A stretch of 64,000 nucleotides of DNA from contig UQHF01000012.1 in the NCBI GenBank assembly GCA_900540785.1, positions 1 to 64,000 on the forward strand. Direction: 5' to 3'. The notes under the pieces were generated by a model that saw nothing but the letters and a program-made list of their open reading frames with translations, ran no database searches and had not been told where the DNA came from. The position numbers and the translations under genes were made by a program. Shown piece by piece: positions 1 to 8,750 of this stretch. Position 1 is the stretch's first letter. Every line of letters starts with the position of its first letter. This DNA is from an uncultured Blautia sp. (lineage in GTDB: Bacteria > Bacillota > Clostridia > Lachnospirales > Lachnospiraceae).

Positions 1-2
1 AT

Positions 3-935
3 CGTCTGGCACATGGAAAAAAGCCATTAAAGAAAAAAGATGATAACCAGCCACCGGCATCCGGTGGAACTGGAAATGATAAGGATTCCATGTCTGAAGA
101 ACTTTTGGAAGGTGTGAAAACACAAAAATGCAGCACCAGTGATTCGGAAAGCGGATGGTTTCGAAAAGGCGAACATAAACATGTTTTTGCATATGCAGTA
201 GAAACAGCCTGTGATAAACATGGTTGGATCCTTGGCTATACAGTACATCCTGGTAATGAGCATGACAGCCGTACTTTTAAGGCATTATACGATAAGATAT
301 ATAAACTGGCTCCACAGATGGTAGTGGCAGATGCAGGATATAAAACACCGGCGATTGCGCACCGGTTGCTGGAAGATGGTATTGAGCCGCTTTTCCCGTA
401 TACCTGCCCCAAGACCAAAGACGGATTTTTCAGGAAACATGAATTCGTATATGATGAATACAATGATTGTTATATATGTCCGGAATCACATGTATTAGCA
501 TATAGTACAACAAACAGAAATGGGTATAAAGAGTATAAAAGCTGCGGTGAGCATTGTGCTGAATGTCAGTATCTTTCAAAATGTACTGAAAGTAAGAATC
601 ATGTAAAACTGATCACACGTCATGTATGGGAAGAATACATGGAAACGTCAGAAGACATCCGGCATACGATCGGAAACAAACAGATCTACCAGTTAAGAAA
701 AGAAACCATAGAGAGAATCTTCGGTACAGCGAAAGAACAGCATGGATTTCGATATACGCAGTATGTAGGAAAGGCACGGATGGAGATGAAAGCCGGGCTT
801 ACTTTCGCATGCATGAATCTAAAAAAACTGGCAAAGATTCTGGAAAAACGAGGCTTTGATGCAGCTACTTTTTTATACTTTGGGATAAGAATAAGAAGAA
901 AAATAATATTTAAAGAAAAATGGTGTTGGGCATAA
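3..935 (+). mobile_element. IS1182-like transposase, 5' end cut by window
   Basis: This is a DDE-type transposase of the IS1182 kind. The reading frame is open to the left window edge, so the N-terminal part lies outside; an internal ATG at 90 is not the true start. Visible landmarks are STSDSESGWFRKGEHKHVF, the VVADAGYKT segment that carries a catalytic aspartate, a Cys-rich insert (CGEHCAECQYLSKC) and the C-terminal ETIERIFGTAKEQHG with the catalytic glutamate. No frameshift is seen in the visible part, so it may be functional. The stop codon lies in the loop of a hairpin at 921-947. The element ends only about 50 bases before sufC, so it may have replaced that operon's original upstream region. 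Family assignment is from motif recognition and is fairly sure. Confidence 0.85.
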
Positions 936-947
936 CGCCCAACACCA
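921..947 (+). terminator. Hairpin at the transposase stop codon
   Basis: A perfect 11-base-pair stem (TGGTGTTGGGC at 921-931 with its complement at 937-947) encloses a 5-base loop that contains the transposase TAA. Its position suggests a terminator or a structural end of the insertion sequence. It is followed by only a short T-poor stretch, so termination strength is unclear. Confidence 0.6.
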
Positions 948-966
948 AGTTTGTCTACAGTCTGAT

Positions 967-984
967 ATTAAATAATTATTTAAT
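967..984. promoter_or_regulatory. AT-only perfect palindrome upstream of sufC
   Basis: ATTAAATAATTATTTAAT is a perfect 18-base palindrome ending 22 bases before the sufC start, just ahead of the AGGAGG ribosome site. It could be an operator or part of a promoter, but such AT-only palindromes also arise by chance in AT-rich spacers. No known regulator consensus is claimed. Confidence 0.3.
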
Positions 985-1006
985 CTTTAAATTAGGAGGA
1001 ATACTT

Positions 1007-1753
1007 ATGCTTCAAATAAAAAATCTATCCTTTACAGCCTCCGAAAATGGAGCAGAGAAACATATTGTTAAAAATATCAGTTTTGATATAAACGATGGAG
1101 AAACAATCGTAATTACCGGTCCCAATGGTGGCGGCAAATCCTCGCTTGCAAAAGTCATTATGGGAATTCTTCCGGCAAATGAAGGGAAAATTTATCTCGA
1201 CTCCGAAGATCTGACGGAATACGACATGAATCATCGGGCAAATGCCGGCATCGGCTTTGCATTTCAGCAGCCCCCACGATTTAAAGGTATGACAGTAAAA
1301 CGGCTTTTGTCATTATCTGCCGGAGAAGAATTAACACACAATCAATGCTGCCAGATGCTTTCAAATGTAGGCTTATGTACAAATGACTATTTGGACAGAG
1401 AAGTAGACGGTACTCTTTCCGGTGGGGAAATGAAACGTCTGGAAATTGCTACTGTATTGGCAAGACCTCACAAACTATGTATCTTTGACGAACCCGAAGC
1501 AGGGATTGATCTTTGGAGTTTCTCTATGCTTGTAAAGCAATTTGAAAAAATTCATCAGGAGAAGAAACAAAGTCTTGTCATCATTTCCCATCAGGAACGA
1601 CTCATACAGATTGCTGACCGGATTATGGTATTAGATCATGGGGAGATTTCAGTTTTTGGAAAGCGCGAAGAGGTACTTCCCAGCCTGATGCATTCTTCTG
1701 ATGAATGCTGCTGTTTTAACGAAAAACAAAATCACTGTAAAAAGGAGGCTTAA
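1007..1753 (+). CDS. sufC: SufC-type Fe-S assembly ATPase
   Basis: A 248-residue ABC ATPase of the SUF iron-sulfur cluster assembly system. It powers the SufB scaffold in the cytoplasm. Walker A (GPNGGGKSS, about residues 38-46), the SufC-like signature LSGGEMKRLEIA (about 137-148) and Walker B (LCIFDEPEAGIDLWS) are all present. The start at 1007 is chosen because ATTAGGAGG precedes it by a good spacing; an upstream in-frame start at 920 would overlap the transposase. The C-terminus is Cys-rich (DECCCF and a later Cys), an uncommon tail. sufB follows three bases after the stop, so the two are cotranscribed. No sufS, sufU or sufD is adjacent, which fits the minimal two-gene SMS layout known from anaerobes. 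Confidence 0.9.
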   Translation: MLQIKNLSFTASENGAEKHIVKNISFDINDGETIVITGPNGGGKSSLAKVIMGILPANEGKIYLDSEDLTEYDMNHRANAGIGFAFQQPPRFKGMTVKRLLSLSAGEELTHNQCCQMLSNVGLCTNDYLDREVDGTLSGGEMKRLEIATVLARPHKLCIFDEPEAGIDLWSFSMLVKQFEKIHQEKKQSLVIISHQERLIQIADRIMVLDHGEISVFGKREEVLPSLMHSSDECCCFNEKQNHCKKEA

Positions 1754-1756
1754 CCT

Positions 1757-2689
1757 ATGCATTTATGGAATAAAATTACGAACAATATTTTAAATATGAT
1801 AGATCTTCCACACTTTTCATCTGAAGGGGCTTATAGTTTGCGTCATAATGGTGTCGTCTTTTGTCAAGGCGATACAGAATTTGTAAAAATCAAGCAAAAG
1901 TCCGATAAGCAGGGAATGGATGTATTTATTAGTGAAAAGACCAATGGAGAAACTGTTCATATTCCTGTCGTTGTAGATTCCTCTGGAATTACAGATATTG
2001 TTTACAATGATTTTTATATCGAAGCCGGTGCAGATGTTACCATTATCTCTGGCTGCGGAATTCATAATAGCGGCTGCAATGAAAGCCGACATGATGGAAT
2101 TCACTCCTTTCACGTTCAGGAAGGTGCAACAGTTCGTTATAAAGAAAAACACTATGGGGAAGGAGAGGGAATTGGTTCAAAGGTTCTAAATCCAATCACT
2201 AATATTTATCTTGCTCCAAACAGCAGTTTTTTTATGGATACCACCCAGATTCGAGGTGTTGATTCCACTCATCGGGAGACATATATTGAATTGGAAGAAA
2301 ATGCAAAGTTGCAGGTTATCGAAAAAATGATGACAGATGGTACACAGTCAGCCCTTACCAATATGGAAGTAGTTATGAAGGGAGCCGATAGTTCTGCGCA
2401 GATTATTTCCCGCTCTGTTGCAAAAGGAAGCTCTGTACAAACCTTTCATCCGAAAGCAATTGGAAAAGCTCTCTGTCATGCTCACATCCAATGTGATTCC
2501 ATTATCATGGATCAGGCAGAAATATGTTCTATTCCCGAAATCAATGCCAAGCATCTGGATGCAGCCATTATCCACGAAGCAGCCATTGGAAGAATTAACG
2601 ATGAGCAGCTTATGAAACTCCGTACTCTAGGAATGACTGCTGAAGAAGCTGAGTCCGTTATTATCGAAAATTTTCTTGGAGAGTCATAA
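1757..2689 (+). CDS. sufB: SufB/SufD-family scaffold protein (SMS type)
   Basis: A 310-residue SufB/SufD-family protein, shorter than classical SufB (about 470 residues). It is the expected partner of the SufC ATPase directly upstream, three bases away. The family beta-helix core is recognisable, with segments such as GATVRYKEKHYGEG, TQIRGVDSTHRETY and AKGSSVQTFHPKAIGKA. The C-terminal part contains the conserved scaffold region around HAHIQCDSIIMD and AEICSIPEINAKH, followed by the helical tail that contacts SufC. A short single SufB-like protein paired with SufC is the arrangement described as SMS (minimal SUF) in anaerobic bacteria and archaea. A hairpin terminator follows. Confidence in the family is high; the SMS subtype is inferred from length and gene pairing. 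Confidence 0.88.
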   Translation: MHLWNKITNNILNMIDLPHFSSEGAYSLRHNGVVFCQGDTEFVKIKQKSDKQGMDVFISEKTNGETVHIPVVVDSSGITDIVYNDFYIEAGADVTIISGCGIHNSGCNESRHDGIHSFHVQEGATVRYKEKHYGEGEGIGSKVLNPITNIYLAPNSSFFMDTTQIRGVDSTHRETYIELEENAKLQVIEKMMTDGTQSALTNMEVVMKGADSSAQIISRSVAKGSSVQTFHPKAIGKALCHAHIQCDSIIMDQAEICSIPEINAKHLDAAIIHEAAIGRINDEQLMKLRTLGMTAEEAESVIIENFLGES

Positions 2690-2695
2690 CAAAAT

Positions 2696-2740
2696 AATGA
2701 GGAGAAATACCTATATCGGGTAATCTCCTCATTTTCTTTT
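2696..2740 (+). terminator. Intrinsic terminator of sufCB
   Basis: A 10-base-pair stem (AATGAGGAGA at 2696-2705 and its complement at 2724-2733) is followed by the T-rich ATTTTCTTTT. It lies directly after the sufB stop and before the convergent ZIP pseudogene. Confidence 0.85.
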
Positions 2741-3365
2741 ATCCTAATGCTACATCCATAATCATCCTCAGGATAAATCCAACTACAAATCCGATTGTTC
2801 CGCTATTGGAATGCTCTCCCTCTGCCATCTCTGGAGTCAGTTCTTCTATCACAACATATATCATTGCACCAGCTGCAAAAGATAAAGTAAAGCTGGCTAC
2901 TTTATATCTGCAAGGAAGAACATACATAAAGCAGCCAACGGTGCCACTATTTCGGAAAACATCCCTAATGAAAATGCTTTTCCTTTTTTCATACCTATTT
3001 CACTTTTTAGCAGCATAGATATGATTGCTCCTTCCGGGAAATTTGGGATAGCAATTCCAAGGGATAAAATAAATGCTTCCATCATAGTAATCCCCATATT
3101 ATTACTTGCCATGTCTGCAAAACCGCTCCTACCGCCATGCCTTCCAGTATGTTATGAAGTGTAACAGCTAGGACTAACATTGTTGTTCTTTTCAGTTTTT
3201 TAGGAAGTCACTCTGGTTTTTCATCTCCTAAATACATATGTGGAATCAGTTGATCTAATAATAGCAAAAAATCCTATCCCCAATAAAAATCCTGTGGATA
3301 CCGGAATAAACGCTTTTTTCCCCAGCGTTTTTCTGCCATATCAAAAGCAGGTATTAGCAACGACC
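2739..3365 (-). pseudogene. Decayed ZIP-family metal transporter
   Basis: Minus-strand remnant of a ZIP (ZupT/GufA-like) divalent-metal uptake permease. Pieces in different frames line up in family order: GFLLGIGFFAII, then LDQLIPHMYLGDEKPE, an in-frame TGA, then AVTLHNILEGMAVGA, then a shift to LGIAIPNFPEGAIISMLL, then a further shift near 2900 to the C-terminal TM segments ending IMDVALG. The two motifs with HN and an acidic residue (LHNILEG and PNFPEG) are the metal-site helices, the second having lost its His. At least three frameshifts and one stop are visible and the N-terminus is missing. It lies beside two other broken metal-uptake genes. Confidence 0.82.
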
Positions 3366-3392
3366 ATATTGATCTCTCTTCGCCCATTTATC

Positions 3393-5111
3393 CTAAAGCA
3401 GTATTCCAATCTGATAAACTACAAAAGCCGCCAACCACGCAATAATACTTTGTCCAATCGCTACAATAATTGCCCATTTTCCTCCAAGTTCACGCTTGAT
3501 AGACGCAATTGCTGCTGCACATGGCGTATATAAAAGACAGAATACTAAAAGCGATGCTGCTCCTGCCAGCGTCAGACTTTCCTGCAACGCTACTGTACTT
3601 CCAAATAAAACAATCAGCGTAGACACCACGCTTTCTTTTGCCATAAAGCCGGAAACCAATGCCGTCACAATTTGCCAGTCTCCAAAACCTACCGGGACAA
3701 ATATCGGTTCCAGCATTCCTGCAATCTTTGCCAGAATGCTATTCTGAGAATCCGAAATCATATTGAACCCAGTATCAAAATTTTGCAGGAACCAAATAGC
3801 AATGACTGCTATAAAAATAACTGTAAAAGCTCTCTGTAAAAAATCCTTTGCCTTATCCCACAAAAGATGCACTACGTTTTTTGCCCCCGGCATCCGATAA
3901 TTTGGAAGCTCCATTACAAACGGAACCGCTTCTCCTTTAAATGTTGTTTTCTTAAAGATTAAAGCCATCAGAATTCCCATTATAGTTCCAAGTACATAAA
4001 GTCCAATCATCACAAGGGCACTATGTTTCGAGAAAAATGCTGCAGTAAAAAATGTATAAATTGGGAGTTTGGCAGTACAACTCATAAAAGGAGTCAAAAG
4101 AATTGTCATTTTCCGGTCACGCTCTGACGGTAAAGTTCGGCTCGCCATAACCCCCGGAACTGTACAGCCAAATCCAATCAGCATCGGGACAATACTTCTT
4201 CCTGAAAGTCCCAGTTTCCTTAACAGTTTATCCATGATAAAGGCAACTCTTGCCATATAGCCACTATCTTCCAAAAGGGACAAGAAGAAAAACAAGGTGA
4301 TAATGATCGGGAGAAAGCTAAGTCCCCCTCCAACGCCTGTAAATACACCATCAATCACAAGAGCATGCACTACACTATTTACGTTAGCTGCCTGCATCGC
4401 CTGATCTACCCACTCTGTCAATACGCTGATTCCACTTTCTAAAATCCCCTGCAAAAACGCACCAATTACATTAAATGTCAGCCAAAATACTACTCCCATG
4501 ATTCCAATAAACGCAGGAATCCCCGTATATTTTCCTGTCAAAAAGCGGTCAATTTTCTGGCTTCGGATTCTTTCTTTGCTTTCCCTTGGCTTGACCACTG
4601 TTTCCTTGCAAACATCTTCAATATAATCAAAACGCATTTTTGCAACAGTAGCCGCACGATCCATTTTCGTTTCGACTTCTGTATAACTACAAATTTCACT
4701 TAAAATATGCTGCTCTTCTTTTGTCAGATTCAATTGTTCCTGAATCTTAGCATCCCCTTCCATTACTTTGCTTGCAGCAAACCGTACGGGAATTCCTACC
4801 TGCTCAGCATGGTCTTCAATCAGATGCATAACTGCATGGATTCCTCTATGGATTCGTTACAATTTCCTCACTGCTATAAGGGGACATGGAATAAATACCC
4901 GGCAAGTCTGTAATCAATGTGTTAGCATGTCCTTTGATCATACCATCTTTTCTGTCTACAGTAACGCCCGGGAAATTGCCAACGTGCTGTTTAGAACCCG
5001 TTAACTGGTTAAATAATGTTGTCTTGCCACAGTTTTGGTTTCCAACAAGTGCAAATGTAAGAACTTCCGAATCAGGAAGAGGCTCTTCGGTCTTTCGATC
5101 ATGATACTTAC
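3393..5111 (-). pseudogene. feoB: Disrupted ferrous-iron transporter FeoB
   Basis: FeoB imports Fe(II) through a membrane pore regulated by an N-terminal G domain. The G1 motif (GNQNCGKTT), the switch region with NFPGVTVDRK and the G3 motif (DLPGIYS) read well from about 5108 down to 4850. The frame then hits TAG at 4846-4848 and shifts. The sequence resumes at GIHAVMHLIEDHAEQ, so the part normally carrying G4, G5 and the helical linker (roughly 100 residues by comparison with the family) is deleted. The downstream 478-residue part is open and keeps the Gate/TM region (PMLIGFGCTVPGVMASRT, FMSCTAKLPIYT). The long piece may still be translated from the Met at 4829, but without a complete G domain transport is unlikely. 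Confidence 0.85.
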
Positions 5112-5210
5112 CTCCTTCCCCATATCCAGGAAATGCTGACGCAAAGCTCCATTCCCTCCTACCGACTGGATTGTAGCTGTTTTGCCAATTGCTAATTCGC
5201 TTAGCTTCAT
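5112..5210 (-). pseudogene. feoA: Truncated FeoA
   Basis: Only the first 31 or so residues of FeoA remain (MKLSELAIGKTATIQSVGG through HFLDMG). The frame then runs into the ribosome-binding region of feoB and continues out of frame over it for about 38 residues. The SH3-like C-terminal half of FeoA is deleted. FeoA normally binds and stimulates FeoB, so this lesion and that in feoB hit the same function. The start follows a poor spacer and sits below a possible DtxR-type site at 5232-5247. Confidence 0.8.
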
Positions 5211-5231
5211 CTACTTTTTCTCTTCCATTTA

Positions 5232-5247
5232 TTAGTTCTATCTAACT
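5232..5247. promoter_or_regulatory. Possible DtxR-family operator upstream of feoA
   Basis: TTAG and CTAA arms separated by six bases, overlapped by AGTT/AACT arms, lie 22 bases above the feoA start. Arms of this kind occur in DtxR/IdeR-type iron boxes. The match is short and only suggestive; its location between a DtxR-family gene and feoA is the main support. Confidence 0.3.
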
Positions 5248-5257
5248 TGTATTTAAA

Positions 5258-5291
5258 CAGAAAGCAACGGCATCCTTACCGTTGCTTTCTG
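5258..5291 (-). terminator. Terminator after the DtxR-family gene
   Basis: A perfect 13-base-pair stem (5258-5270 with 5279-5291) and an 8-base loop. On the minus strand it is followed by TTTAAATACAAGTT. It ends the HMA-ATPase-arsR-gpmA-dtxR transcription unit and separates it from the feo remnants. Confidence 0.8.
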
Positions 5292-5300
5292 CAGCGGGTT

Positions 5301-5705
5301 TCACCCATTCTTATATATACTTTGCAATTTATCCTGCATCTTTTCAATTGTTTCAGGGCTAACGATGTGTTCCATCTTCCGGCTATCCCGCTCAGCTATC
5401 TTTTCATTAACTCCTAAAATCACTTGAAAATAGTCTTTTACGATTTGGTATCGCCGATAAATTTCTTCTGCCTTTGTTCTTCCCTTTTCCGTAAATTGTA
5501 TATAATGATTACTGTCCATAGAAAGCAGATTATTTTTTATCAAAATATGGATACCATTTGAAACACTCGGTTTCGTATAGCCTAGCATTTCTGAAATGTC
5601 TATCGATCGGGCATAGCCTTTTTCCTTCTGCAATAAATATACTGCAATTAAATAATCTTCCCTGGAAGTTGTGTAAAAATTATCAACTTCCTTCTTCCTG
5701 CTCAT
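5301..5705 (-). CDS. DtxR/MntR-family metal-dependent regulator
   Basis: A 134-residue regulator of the DtxR/MntR family, which represses metal-uptake genes when Fe(II) or Mn(II) is bound. The N-terminal winged helix-turn-helix reads SREDYLIAVYLLQKEK, then IDISEMLGYTKPSVSNGIHIL. The dimerisation/metal half includes the EEIYRRYQIVKDYF helix and the MEHIVSPETIEKM segment with Glu and His ligands. It has no SH3 domain, like MntR. The start at 5705 has AAAGGAGATTGGTC before it; the first 23 bases overlap the end of gpmA, which implies translational coupling. It is the last gene of the unit. Likely targets include the broken feo genes downstream, but that is inference. Confidence 0.85.
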   Translation of the reverse strand: MSRKKEVDNFYTTSREDYLIAVYLLQKEKGYARSIDISEMLGYTKPSVSNGIHILIKNNLLSMDSNHYIQFTEKGRTKAEEIYRRYQIVKDYFQVILGVNEKIAERDSRKMEHIVSPETIEKMQDKLQSIYKNG

Positions 5706-6456
5706 GACCAATCTCCTTTTTCATTCCCTGAGCTGCAACTTGATCCATTTTTTTCTTTATCCACTTTGGATCTCCCAAGTATTTTCGTTGTTTGATTCCC
5801 ATCTTGCAATCCACTTCGTAGACAACGGGAATACCCGTAGGTAAATTTAAGTCTAAAATTTCTTTTGGATTCAAGCATTCCAATTTCATCATCAAGGCTC
5901 TGAGAGAATTTCCATGTGCTGTAATCAAAACATTTTCCCCATTTTTTATCTTGGGAATAATCTCTGATTCAAAATAAAAATTTACTCTTTCTGCGGTGTC
6001 TTTAAGGCTCTCGGAAAGCGGCAAATTTTCTTTTGGAATGTTTTTATACTGTGATTTTTTTGCCGGATTTCTATCGTCTGATTCCTTCAAAGCCGGGGGA
6101 CGCACATCGTAAGAGCGTCTCCATATCTTTACTTGTTCTTCCCCATATTTTTGTGCTGTTTCATTTTTATTGAGTCCCTGCAAGTTTCCATAATGTCTTT
6201 CATTCAATCTCCAGTCTTTATATACTGGTAACCACTCACAATCCATCTCCTGTAAAGCCAAATTCAGGGTTTGTATTGCCCGTTTTAAATATGATGTATA
6301 GCACACATCAAATAAAATTTTTTCTGTTTTCAGCAGTCTTCCTGCTTCTACAGCCTCCTGCCTCCCCTTTTCTGTCAAAGGTACATCTGTCCAACCTGTA
6401 AATCGATTTTCTTGGTTCCACAAGCTTTCTCCATGACGCAGCAATACTAGTTTCAT
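5683..6456 (-). CDS. gpmA: 2,3-bisphosphoglycerate-dependent phosphoglycerate mutase
   Basis: A 257-residue cofactor-dependent phosphoglycerate mutase that interconverts 3- and 2-phosphoglycerate in glycolysis without a metal ion. The catalytic phospho-His motif LLRHGESLWN, then NRFTGWTDVPL, ERHYGNLQG and the second His in ITAHGNSLRALM are intact. Start 6456 is preferred over 6471 because of the GAGGTGA spacer. It lies between an ArsR-type and a DtxR-type metal regulator and overlaps the latter. Most Clostridia use the manganese-dependent, unrelated GpmI for this step, so a metal-free enzyme inside a metal-regulated unit may serve as a replacement when manganese is short. That link is inference. 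Confidence 0.9.
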   Translation of the reverse strand: MKLVLLRHGESLWNQENRFTGWTDVPLTEKGRQEAVEAGRLLKTEKILFDVCYTSYLKRAIQTLNLALQEMDCEWLPVYKDWRLNERHYGNLQGLNKNETAQKYGEEQVKIWRRSYDVRPPALKESDDRNPAKKSQYKNIPKENLPLSESLKDTAERVNFYFESEIIPKIKNGENVLITAHGNSLRALMMKLECLNPKEILDLNLPTGIPVVYEVDCKMGIKQRKYLGDPKWIKKKMDQVAAQGMKKEIGHEQEEGS

Positions 6457-6467
6457 ACTATCACCTC

Positions 6468-6749
6468 TCATGCTTTCGATATGTATTCATTTAACGATAA
6501 TAATCTTCTCATGTCAGGATCTGACAGAATATAAAAAATCTGTTTTCCTTCTCTTCTGCATGTAACAATACTATTATTCCTTAAAATATTTAGTTGATGA
6601 GAAACGGAGGATTGTGTGACTCCCATCTCTTCTGCCAGCTCTGTTACATTGCTTTCTTTTTCCAACAAAATGAGAAGGAGCTGTATTCGGCTTGGCGTGC
6701 TGAGGATTTTAAAAAAATCTGCCATTTTTTCTATTTGCTCTCTCCGCAT
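6468..6749 (-). CDS. ArsR/SmtB-family repressor
   Basis: A 93-residue winged-helix repressor of the ArsR/SmtB family. The recognition region is VTELAEEMGVTQSSVSHQLNILRNN, read here in two overlapping helices, followed by the wing GKQIFYILSD. It lacks the N-terminal Cys motif of CadC and the ELCVC motif of SmtB; the only Cys is in the TCRREGK wing segment. The ligand therefore cannot be named; a C-terminal helix metal site is possible. The first codon of the longer frame is TTG, and the ATG at 6749 with AGGAGG is preferred. It lies 19 bases below the P-type ATPase gene, the usual layout for an efflux pump with its own repressor. Confidence 0.85.
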   Translation of the reverse strand: MRREQIEKMADFFKILSTPSRIQLLLILLEKESNVTELAEEMGVTQSSVSHQLNILRNNSIVTCRREGKQIFYILSDPDMRRLLSLNEYISKA

Positions 6750-6768
6750 ATACAACTCCTCCTATCTC

Positions 6769-8655
6769 TTATAATTTATGAACTCTAAGGGCACGAATCG
6801 CATTTAAGATCGCGATGATCATAACACCTACGTCTGCAAAAATCGCAAACCACATATTGGCAATTCCTACTGCTCCAAGTCCAAGGCAGGCAAATTTAAT
6901 AATCAGTGCAAACACAATATTCTGGTACACGATTCTGAGGCATTTTCTGGAAATCTTGATTGCTTTGGAAATCTTTAATGGATCATCGTCCATTAGAACA
7001 ACATCTGCCGCTTCGATTGCCGCATCGGACCCCATTGCTCCCATTGCGATTCCGATATCTGCTCTTGTCAATACCGGTGCATCGTTAATTCCATCTCCTA
7101 CAAAAGCAAGTTTATCTTTTTCAGATTTCATTGACAAAAGCTCTTCCACCTTAGATACTTTATCTCCAGGAAGAAGTTCACTGTATACTTCGTCAATTCC
7201 GAGAGAATCTGCTACCTGATCCGCCACACGTTTTGCATCACCTGTAAGCATTACTGTTTTTTCTACTCCTGCTTTTTTCAGCTCTGCAATTACTTCTTTT
7301 GAATGAGGTTTTAAAATATCAGAGATTACAATATGTCCTGCATATGCCCCATCTATCGCCATGTGAATGATGGTGCCGACTCTGTGACAATCATAATATT
7401 TCACACCAAGCTTTTTCATGAGTTTACTGTTTCCTGCCGCAACTTCATGACCGTCAACTTTTGCTATAATTCCATGTCCACTGATTTCCTGAATATCGGA
7501 AACTCTGCTGCGGTCAATCTCCTTCCCATAAGCTTTCTGCAGACTTTTACTGATTGGGTGGGAAGATGCGCATTCTGCCAAAGCGGCATATTCCAGAAGT
7601 CTCTTTTCTTCCATCTCATTATGATGAACAGCACTTACCTCAAAGACACCCTGTGTTAAAGTTCCTGTCTTGTCAAACACTACATACTTTGCCTGTGATA
7701 AAGTTTCCATATAATTGGAGCCTTTGATCAGCACACCTTCTTTGCTTGCACCACCGATTCCTGCAAAAAAGCTGAGAGGAATACTGATTACCAATGCACA
7801 AGGGCAGCTGATTACAAGGAAAGTGAGTGCTCTGTAAATCCACACGCCCCACTGCGCTGCCTGACCTAAAAATAACATCTGTACCAGCGGCGGTAATAAT
7901 GCCAATGCTAATGCTCCATAACATACTGCCGGAGTATATACTTTGGCAAATTTAGAAATAAAGTTTTCGGATTTTGATTTTCTGGAGCTGGAATTTTCCA
8001 CAAGTTCCAGAATTTTGGATACTGTCGATTCACCAAACTCTTTTGTTGTCTGGATTTTCAGCACGCCTGTCATATTAATACATCCACTGATGATCTCATC
8101 TCCCTGTTTTACGTCACAGGGAAGGCTTTCTCCAGTCAGCGCACTTGTATTCAAACTAGAAGATCCATCTATTACAATACCATCTAATGGAACTTTTTCT
8201 CCCGGCTGTACTACAATAATGCTTTCAATTCCAACTTCATCCGGATCCACTTTTTCCAGTTTTCCATTCCGTTCTACATTTGCATAATCTGGACGAATAT
8301 CCATCAATGCACTGATATTCTTGCGGCTCTTTCCAACCGCATAGCTCTGGAATAATTCCCCGATCTGATAAAACAGCATAACTGCGATTGCTTCATTGTA
8401 ATCTCCGCTTCCAGAATAAATCGCCAGCACAAAGGCACCTACTGTTGCTACTGCCATCAAAAAATTTTCGTCAAAAACCTGACGGTTCAAAATTCCTTTT
8501 CCGGCTTTTTTCAAGATGTCATATCCGATCACCAGGTATGTTGCCAAATAAAGAACCAACTGTATAATTCCTGTCACCGGTATCAGGTTCAGTACAATCA
8601 TCATAACTGCCGCAATAATGATTCTTGTCAACATTTTTTTCTGCTTTTTGTTCAC
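6769..8655 (-). CDS. P1B-type heavy-metal ATPase (Zn/Cd/Pb-type)
   Basis: A 628-residue heavy-metal-transporting P-type ATPase in the cytoplasmic membrane. Visible landmarks are TGES (about 174-177, actuator domain), the CPC motif in transmembrane segment 6 (SCPCAL, about 283-288), DKTGT with the phosphorylated Asp (about 328), SHPIS for nucleotide binding and GDGINDAP. There is no N-terminal metal-binding HMA domain; the separate HMA protein just upstream probably takes that role. The start is GTG at 8655, set by AAGGAGGAG. CPC together with the C-terminal region fits Zn/Cd/Pb export, but manganese- or cobalt-type relatives exist and the ion is not proven. The partner regulator is the ArsR gene downstream. 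Confidence 0.88.
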   Translation of the reverse strand: MNKKQKKMLTRIIIAAVMMIVLNLIPVTGIIQLVLYLATYLVIGYDILKKAGKGILNRQVFDENFLMAVATVGAFVLAIYSGSGDYNEAIAVMLFYQIGELFQSYAVGKSRKNISALMDIRPDYANVERNGKLEKVDPDEVGIESIIVVQPGEKVPLDGIVIDGSSSLNTSALTGESLPCDVKQGDEIISGCINMTGVLKIQTTKEFGESTVSKILELVENSSSRKSKSENFISKFAKVYTPAVCYGALALALLPPLVQMLFLGQAAQWGVWIYRALTFLVISCPCALVISIPLSFFAGIGGASKEGVLIKGSNYMETLSQAKYVVFDKTGTLTQGVFEVSAVHHNEMEEKRLLEYAALAECASSHPISKSLQKAYGKEIDRSRVSDIQEISGHGIIAKVDGHEVAAGNSKLMKKLGVKYYDCHRVGTIIHMAIDGAYAGHIVISDILKPHSKEVIAELKKAGVEKTVMLTGDAKRVADQVADSLGIDEVYSELLPGDKVSKVEELLSMKSEKDKLAFVGDGINDAPVLTRADIGIAMGAMGSDAAIEAADVVLMDDDPLKISKAIKISRKCLRIVYQNIVFALIIKFACLGLGAVGIANMWFAIFADVGVMIIAILNAIRALRVHKL

Positions 8656-8676
8656 GGTTTTCTCCTCCTTTATTTT

Positions 8677-8700
8677 ATATATGTTTACTTGTTCATATAT
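8677..8700. promoter_or_regulatory. Possible ArsR-type operator between HMA gene and ATPase
   Basis: ATATATG (8677-8683) and CATATAT (8694-8700) are inverted arms around TTTACTTGTT, so on the minus strand it reads ATATATGAAC...AACATATAT. This resembles the ATATGAAC-type sites of SmtB/CadC-family repressors. It sits between the two genes of the unit, so it may mark a second, internal promoter. Confidence 0.4.
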
Positions 8701-8750
8701 TGTTTGTAAGTTTGCGCCCCTTCGACCTTACGCCTCCGGGACGCTATTTT

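Noticed and set aside
3393..5210. Treating the feo lesions as sequencing errors
   Set aside because: A deletion of roughly 100 codons in feoB and a half-gene loss in feoA are not single-base errors, and the neighbouring ZIP gene has independent lesions.
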